A stretch of 64,000 bases of DNA from an uncultured Methanomassiliicoccales archaeon (lineage in GTDB: Archaea > Thermoplasmatota > Thermoplasmata > Methanomassiliicoccales > Methanomethylophilaceae), in contig CAUFXM010000001.1 in assembly GCA_959597175.1 (NCBI GenBank), forward strand, positions 186,001 to 250,000. The letters run 5' to 3'. Within the stretch, counting starts at the first letter, position 1; each line of letters starts with the position of its first letter. The position numbers and the translations under genes are program-made. Below the pieces are notes generated by a model. It did not search any database, was not told where the DNA came from, and saw only the letters and a program-made list of their open reading frames with translations. Of the stretch, positions 60,845 to 64,000 are shown piece after piece.

Positions 60845-61555
60845 ATGGCTGACAACCCCGACCTGCCCGCATGGGAGACCAACGCCGACAACTGGGACTC
60901 GTACATGGGGGACGAATCCAACGTGTACCATAGGGAACTGGTGCGTCCCTGGGTCACCGCCCTCCTAGACCCCCGTCCCGGGGACAGGATCCTCGACGTC
61001 GCCTGCGGTAACGGGAACTACTCCAGGCACCTGGCCGGCATGGGTGCCAGGGTGACCGCCTTCGACTTCAGCCCCAGGATGGTTGAGCTGGCACGCAGGA
61101 GGGGTATCGAGGGGGTAGACTACCGCGTGATCGACGCGACCGACAGGGCCCAGATCGGAACACTGACCGGATGCGGACCGTTCGACAAGGCCGTCAGCAA
61201 CATGGCATTCATGGACATGTCCGACCTGTCCGCGCTCCTCGGATCGATGGCAGACCTGCTGGTGCCAGGAGGATGCTTCGTGTTCGCCACGCAGCACCCC
61301 TGCTTCGTCACCCTGACCGATCTCTACCTCACACCGCACACATATCCGGGCTACGCTGTGCCGGGCCAGCCGGTGCCCCACAACTACCACCACAGATCCC
61401 TGCAGGACCTCCTGGGACAGTGCTTCGACGCAGGCTTCGCCGTTGACGCGCTTAAGGAGACAGGTCTGCCCGGCGACGAGACGCCGAAGATCCTCATCGT
61501 ACGTCTCCGCCGCATCCCCCGCAAGGATGATATACCCGCCAGTAGGAGTCCGTGA
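60845..61555 (+). CDS. Class I SAM-dependent methyltransferase
   Basis: 236 residues from the ATG at 60845 (ATG at 60839 also possible). An N-terminal helix (WETNADNWDSYMGDESN) precedes SAM motif I ILDVACGNGNYSRHLAGMG, motif II VTAFDFSPRMVELA and FDKAVSNMAFMDMSD. It resembles UbiE/BioC-type small-molecule methyltransferases, with the late ATQHPCFVTL segment seen in that group. Substrate unknown; it need not belong to F430 synthesis although it is divergent from cfbC. It ends one base before the lipase-like gene. Confidence 0.88.
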   Translation: MADNPDLPAWETNADNWDSYMGDESNVYHRELVRPWVTALLDPRPGDRILDVACGNGNYSRHLAGMGARVTAFDFSPRMVELARRRGIEGVDYRVIDATDRAQIGTLTGCGPFDKAVSNMAFMDMSDLSALLGSMADLLVPGGCFVFATQHPCFVTLTDLYLTPHTYPGYAVPGQPVPHNYHHRSLQDLLGQCFDAGFAVDALKETGLPGDETPKILIVRLRRIPRKDDIPASRSP

Positions 61556-61556
61556 T

Positions 61557-62486
61557 ATGAGCCAGGAGAGATTCGTACTGCCGTCATCCCTGGAGGGTGA
61601 GGAGCTCGACTGCCGCAGATGGATGCCGCCCGGAGAGCCCGTGGCATCGATCCAGCTGGTGCACGGGATGACGGAGCACATAGGGAGGTACGCCGACTTC
61701 GCCGAGCACCTCAACTGCCTGGGTCTGGCGGTCTACGGACACGACCACCTGGGGCACGGCGGCACCTCCGACGAGAAGGGCTTCATAGCCGAGGAGCACG
61801 GGGACGACCGCCTGGTGGACGACATGGGGATCGTCTTCGACAGGATGGCGTCCGACCTTCCCGGCATCCCCCACTTCGTTATGGGACATTCCATGGGATC
61901 GTTCGTGACCCGCAGGTTCCTCACCCTGGGGAAGGAGGTGGACGGTGCGGTAATCATGGGGACCGGGAACCAGCCCGGGTACCAGCTGGCCGCCGCCCTC
62001 TCCCTGGCCAGGCTCCTGTGCATGGTCAAGGGGAAGCACCACAGAAGCCGGATGATGAACGACCTGGTCTTCGGGAACTACTCCAAGCGCTTCACAGAAC
62101 CCGACCTGCCCAACAGATGGCTCTGCTCGGACCCGGAGGCGCTCCGCGCCTACGACGCGGATCCGGACTGCGGGTTCCAGTTCACCGACGCCGCCTACCG
62201 CGACCTCTTCACCATGATCAGGAGGGTGGAGAGGGAGGAGGGGTTCGAACGCATACCGAGGGACCTTCCGGTGCTGATGGTGTCCGGCGCCGACGACCCC
62301 GTGGGCGACTTCGGAAAAGGGGTCGAGAAGGCGGCCGAGGGTCTGAGGAGGCACGGACTCGACCCCGTGGTGAGGCTCTACCCGGGCATGAGGCACGAGA
62401 TCCTCAACGAGAGGGACCACGGGACCGTCTACCGCGACATCTCCGATTGGCTGATGTCGGTCGTGGACCGTACCGGGTCAGATTGA
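61557..62486 (+). CDS. Alpha/beta hydrolase, monoglyceride-lipase-like (S33 type)
   Basis: 309 residues. IQLVHGMTEHIGRYADFAEH carries the oxyanion HGM(G)xH motif, VYGHDHLGHGGTSDEKGF is typical of monoacylglycerol lipases, and the nucleophile Ser is in FVMGHSMGSF. The acid is in VSGADDPVGD and the catalytic His in YPGMRHEILNE. It hydrolyses an ester, perhaps a lipid from the habitat. No signal peptide. The ATG at 61557 follows AGGAG; it is probably co-transcribed with the methyltransferase. The last nine bases overlap the convergent GNAT. Confidence 0.9.
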   Translation: MSQERFVLPSSLEGEELDCRRWMPPGEPVASIQLVHGMTEHIGRYADFAEHLNCLGLAVYGHDHLGHGGTSDEKGFIAEEHGDDRLVDDMGIVFDRMASDLPGIPHFVMGHSMGSFVTRRFLTLGKEVDGAVIMGTGNQPGYQLAAALSLARLLCMVKGKHHRSRMMNDLVFGNYSKRFTEPDLPNRWLCSDPEALRAYDADPDCGFQFTDAAYRDLFTMIRRVEREEGFERIPRDLPVLMVSGADDPVGDFGKGVEKAAEGLRRHGLDPVVRLYPGMRHEILNERDHGTVYRDISDWLMSVVDRTGSD

Positions 62487-63062
62487 CGGACCGTCCTCGA
62501 TGGGTGCCCACCAGAATACACCCCAGCATCTGCACGGGGCGCCGCATATCGGGCAGTCGTGCCCCTCGGGGGAATCAACCATCAGGTTCCAGTAGCCGGG
62601 GACGGCTATGCCCTCCTTCAGGCCCAGTTTGGCAAGAACTCCGGCGATGTTGGTGACTCCGTGGATGTTCTTCCAGGCCATGGCACAGACTATCCCGCAA
62701 CCCATCCTGGACATCTCCCTGATGCACTCGCGGCAGATCTCCGTGCCTATTCCGCGACCTTTGAAGTCTGCCGAGACTGCCACGGAGTCCAGGAGACCGG
62801 TAAGCGGGGTGTCCATGACCAGGCCCCTCTCGGGACAGTCGGGGAGCATGAGCTTCTCCCCCTCGGACTCCGGGCCGAATACCTGGCAGATGGCGAACCC
62901 CGCCACCCTGCCCTCCTCCTCTGCCACCATGCAGAACTGCCCGGGATCGGACATCGCATCGATGAAATCCTTCTCCTCGAGGTAGTCCACGCCCAGCTGC
63001 TTCTTCGAGATGTCCACGGCATCCGCGACATCCCCCATCTCGATCTTCCTGTACGATATCAT
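62478..63062 (-). CDS. GNAT acetyltransferase with cysteine-rich C-terminus
   Basis: 194 residues from the ATG at 63062. GNAT fold: ISYRKIEMGDVADAVDISKK at the start, LDSVAVSADFKGRGIGTEIC for the acetyl-CoA loop (R-G-I-G-T), and AWKNIHGVTNIAGVLAKLGL. The last 30 residues add CPICGAPCRCWG, four cysteines that could bind zinc, an unusual tail. ATG overlaps the stop of the pseudouridine-synthase gene, so the pair is co-translated. It might modify a protein or ribosomal target; this is inference. Confidence 0.87.
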   Translation of the reverse strand: MISYRKIEMGDVADAVDISKKQLGVDYLEEKDFIDAMSDPGQFCMVAEEEGRVAGFAICQVFGPESEGEKLMLPDCPERGLVMDTPLTGLLDSVAVSADFKGRGIGTEICRECIREMSRMGCGIVCAMAWKNIHGVTNIAGVLAKLGLKEGIAVPGYWNLMVDSPEGHDCPICGAPCRCWGVFWWAPIEDGPSI

Positions 63063-63763
63063 AATCCCAACTCCCTGAACAGCTCGGACCTCTCCTCGTC
63101 GGAGACCTCCCTGTACTTCCCGACAGGCAGGTCCCCCAGCTCTATGTTCATCACACGGACCCTCCTCAGGGTCAGCACCGTGTACCCGAAATGTCCGCAC
63201 ATCCTCCTGATCTGGCGGTTGAGGCCTTGCCTGAGCACTATCCTGAACTCTTTCGGCCCCGTCCTCTCCACCATGCACCTCTTTGTGACCCGACCCAGGA
63301 TCGGCACGCCGGAGGACATCCCGGCGACGAACTCGTCGGTCACCTTGCGGTCGGTGGTCACGACGTACTCCTTCTCGTGCTCACCCCTCGAACGCATGAC
63401 CAGGTTCGCGAGCTCCCCGTTGTTTGTGAGCAGGATGAGACCCTCGGAGTCCTTGTCCAGACGTCCGACGGTGTATATCCTCTCCGGATAGCCGATGAAG
63501 GAGATGATGTTGTCCGGGTCCTCGGGATCCGCGGTGCAGGTTATCCCGCGGGGCTTGTTGAACGCGAGCAGGATGTCCCTGCCCTTGCCTCCCAGGGCCC
63601 TCCCGTCCACCGCCACGACGTCCCCCTCGGAGACCTTGTCTCCCAGGACTGCGACCCTGCCGTTGATGGTGACCCTGCCCTCCTCGACCAGCCTGTCGGC
63701 CGCGCGGCGGGATGCCACCCCCGACTCGGCGATGTACTTGTTCAAGCGGGTGCCGTCGGACAT
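63059..63763 (-). CDS. RsuA/RluF-type pseudouridine synthase
   Basis: 234 residues. The N-terminal S4 domain is TRLNKYIAESGVASRRAADR. The catalytic domain has LLAFNKPRGITCT and the catalytic Asp in YTVGRLDKDSEGLILLTN, followed by LRQGLNRQIRRMCGHFGY and VLTLRRVRVMNIELGDL. This is the bacterial RluB/RluE/RluF/RsuA family; RluF is closest by motif. It isomerises uridines in rRNA (or tRNA). Such enzymes are rare in archaea, which suggests gene transfer. ATG at 63763 is chosen over TTG at 63775; a TATA-like CATTATGAC lies about 28 bases upstream. Confidence 0.9.
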   Translation of the reverse strand: MSDGTRLNKYIAESGVASRRAADRLVEEGRVTINGRVAVLGDKVSEGDVVAVDGRALGGKGRDILLAFNKPRGITCTADPEDPDNIISFIGYPERIYTVGRLDKDSEGLILLTNNGELANLVMRSRGEHEKEYVVTTDRKVTDEFVAGMSSGVPILGRVTKRCMVERTGPKEFRIVLRQGLNRQIRRMCGHFGYTVLTLRRVRVMNIELGDLPVGKYREVSDEERSELFRELGL

Positions 63764-64000
63764 GCTGGCCCTCAAGGCCCGCCGACGTCATAATGGTGCC
63801 GATTGCCCTTCTGTGTCCGGAGTCCATCTGTAGTTACCAGCAGACGTCCGTCGGCACGGTTTCCTGCGGTTTGATTGGATTCCCACGGTTCCATTGATAT
63901 ACAGGGAGGGCGACTCGACGTTCCGGGTCCGGGAGGTGCGGAGCGCAGTCCCGACGAGAGAGAACCTGCCGCGGACGTCCGTCATCACTGTCCCTGCAGG
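63764..64000. other. Window end without recognisable gene
   Basis: This short end holds the presumed promoter of the pseudouridine-synthase gene (A+T patch near 63789) and otherwise nothing I can identify. A gene could begin beyond the edge. Confidence 0.5.

Noticed and set aside
63788..63988. 66-codon minus-strand frame at the window end
   Set aside because: No recognisable features; it overlaps the presumed promoter of the pseudouridine-synthase gene.
1..64000. CRISPR arrays, rRNA genes, insertion sequences, integrase or reverse transcriptase
   Set aside because: No regular spaced repeats, rRNA segments, transposase, integrase or reverse-transcriptase motifs were seen in any frame.

Overview
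The window looks like a methanogenic archaeon, most likely a Methanomassiliicoccales relative from a gut-type habitat. This is inference. Support comes from a complete coenzyme F430 cluster (cfbC-cfbA-cfbE-cfbD-cfbB, 55.5-60.8 kb); an archaeal ether-lipid prenyltransferase; archaeal TATA boxes centred about 26 bases upstream of many start codons, implying leaderless mRNAs; BspA-like leucine-rich-repeat surface proteins; and a complete absence of TAG stops among the confident genes, as expected where UAG may be read as pyrrolysine. Coding DNA is GC-rich and intergenic DNA is AT-rich.

Layout. 0-2.4 kb: the 5' part of a membrane acyltransferase gene, then about 2 kb of AT-rich non-coding DNA with degenerate repeats. 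2.4-8.6 kb: two paralogous membrane-anchored secreted proteins built from three related modules, a HAD phosphatase, and a coiled-coil protein whose two ends carry the same domain. 8.6-24.3 kb: an accessory island of TPR, ankyrin and degenerate formylglycine-enzyme-like proteins carrying DUF4241, DUF4261, DUF4428 and DUF1266 domains. These families are otherwise mostly bacterial and resemble the accessory genes found in polymorphic toxin/immunity settings. The island includes a 1768-residue protein and a TetR-led ankyrin operon. 24.5-35.6 kb: mainly housekeeping genes (MscS channel, pyridoxal kinase-GNAT fusion, YgiQ radical SAM protein, metalloprotease, ACT protein, three Sel1-repeat proteins, UbiA prenyltransferase, polyprenol-kinase-like protein, thymidylate-kinase-like protein, DUF1508 protein).

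36-51 kb: a 1162-residue BspA-like protein, a GNAT, a strongly structured presumptive non-coding RNA, tRNA-Ala(CGC), an iron-sulfur flavoprotein-like reductase, a PemK-like/VWA/MoxR/LRR-like gene set, a tiny winged-helix protein, an anion permease, a nitroreductase, and two LRR plus InlB-like-repeat surface proteins, one broken by a single-base frameshift. 51-55.2 kb: YqaJ-type nuclease, a DUF1828-DUF6978 pair, a methyltransferase, a DUF1847 protein and a short nitrous-oxide-stimulated-promoter-family protein.

55.2-64 kb: the F430 operon on the minus strand with a small co-transcribed cysteine-containing protein, then a methyltransferase-lipase pair and a GNAT-pseudouridine synthase pair. In the F430 set CfbA inserts nickel into sirohydrochlorin, CfbB amidates it, the nitrogenase-like CfbCD reduces it and CfbE closes the last ring. 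CfbA is a tandem fusion of two CbiX domains.

The best candidates for something undescribed are the 8.6-24.3 kb modular island, the structured RNA at about 40.93-41.12 kb, and the coiled-coil protein with duplicated end domains. All assignments come from reading the sequence; no database search was run.
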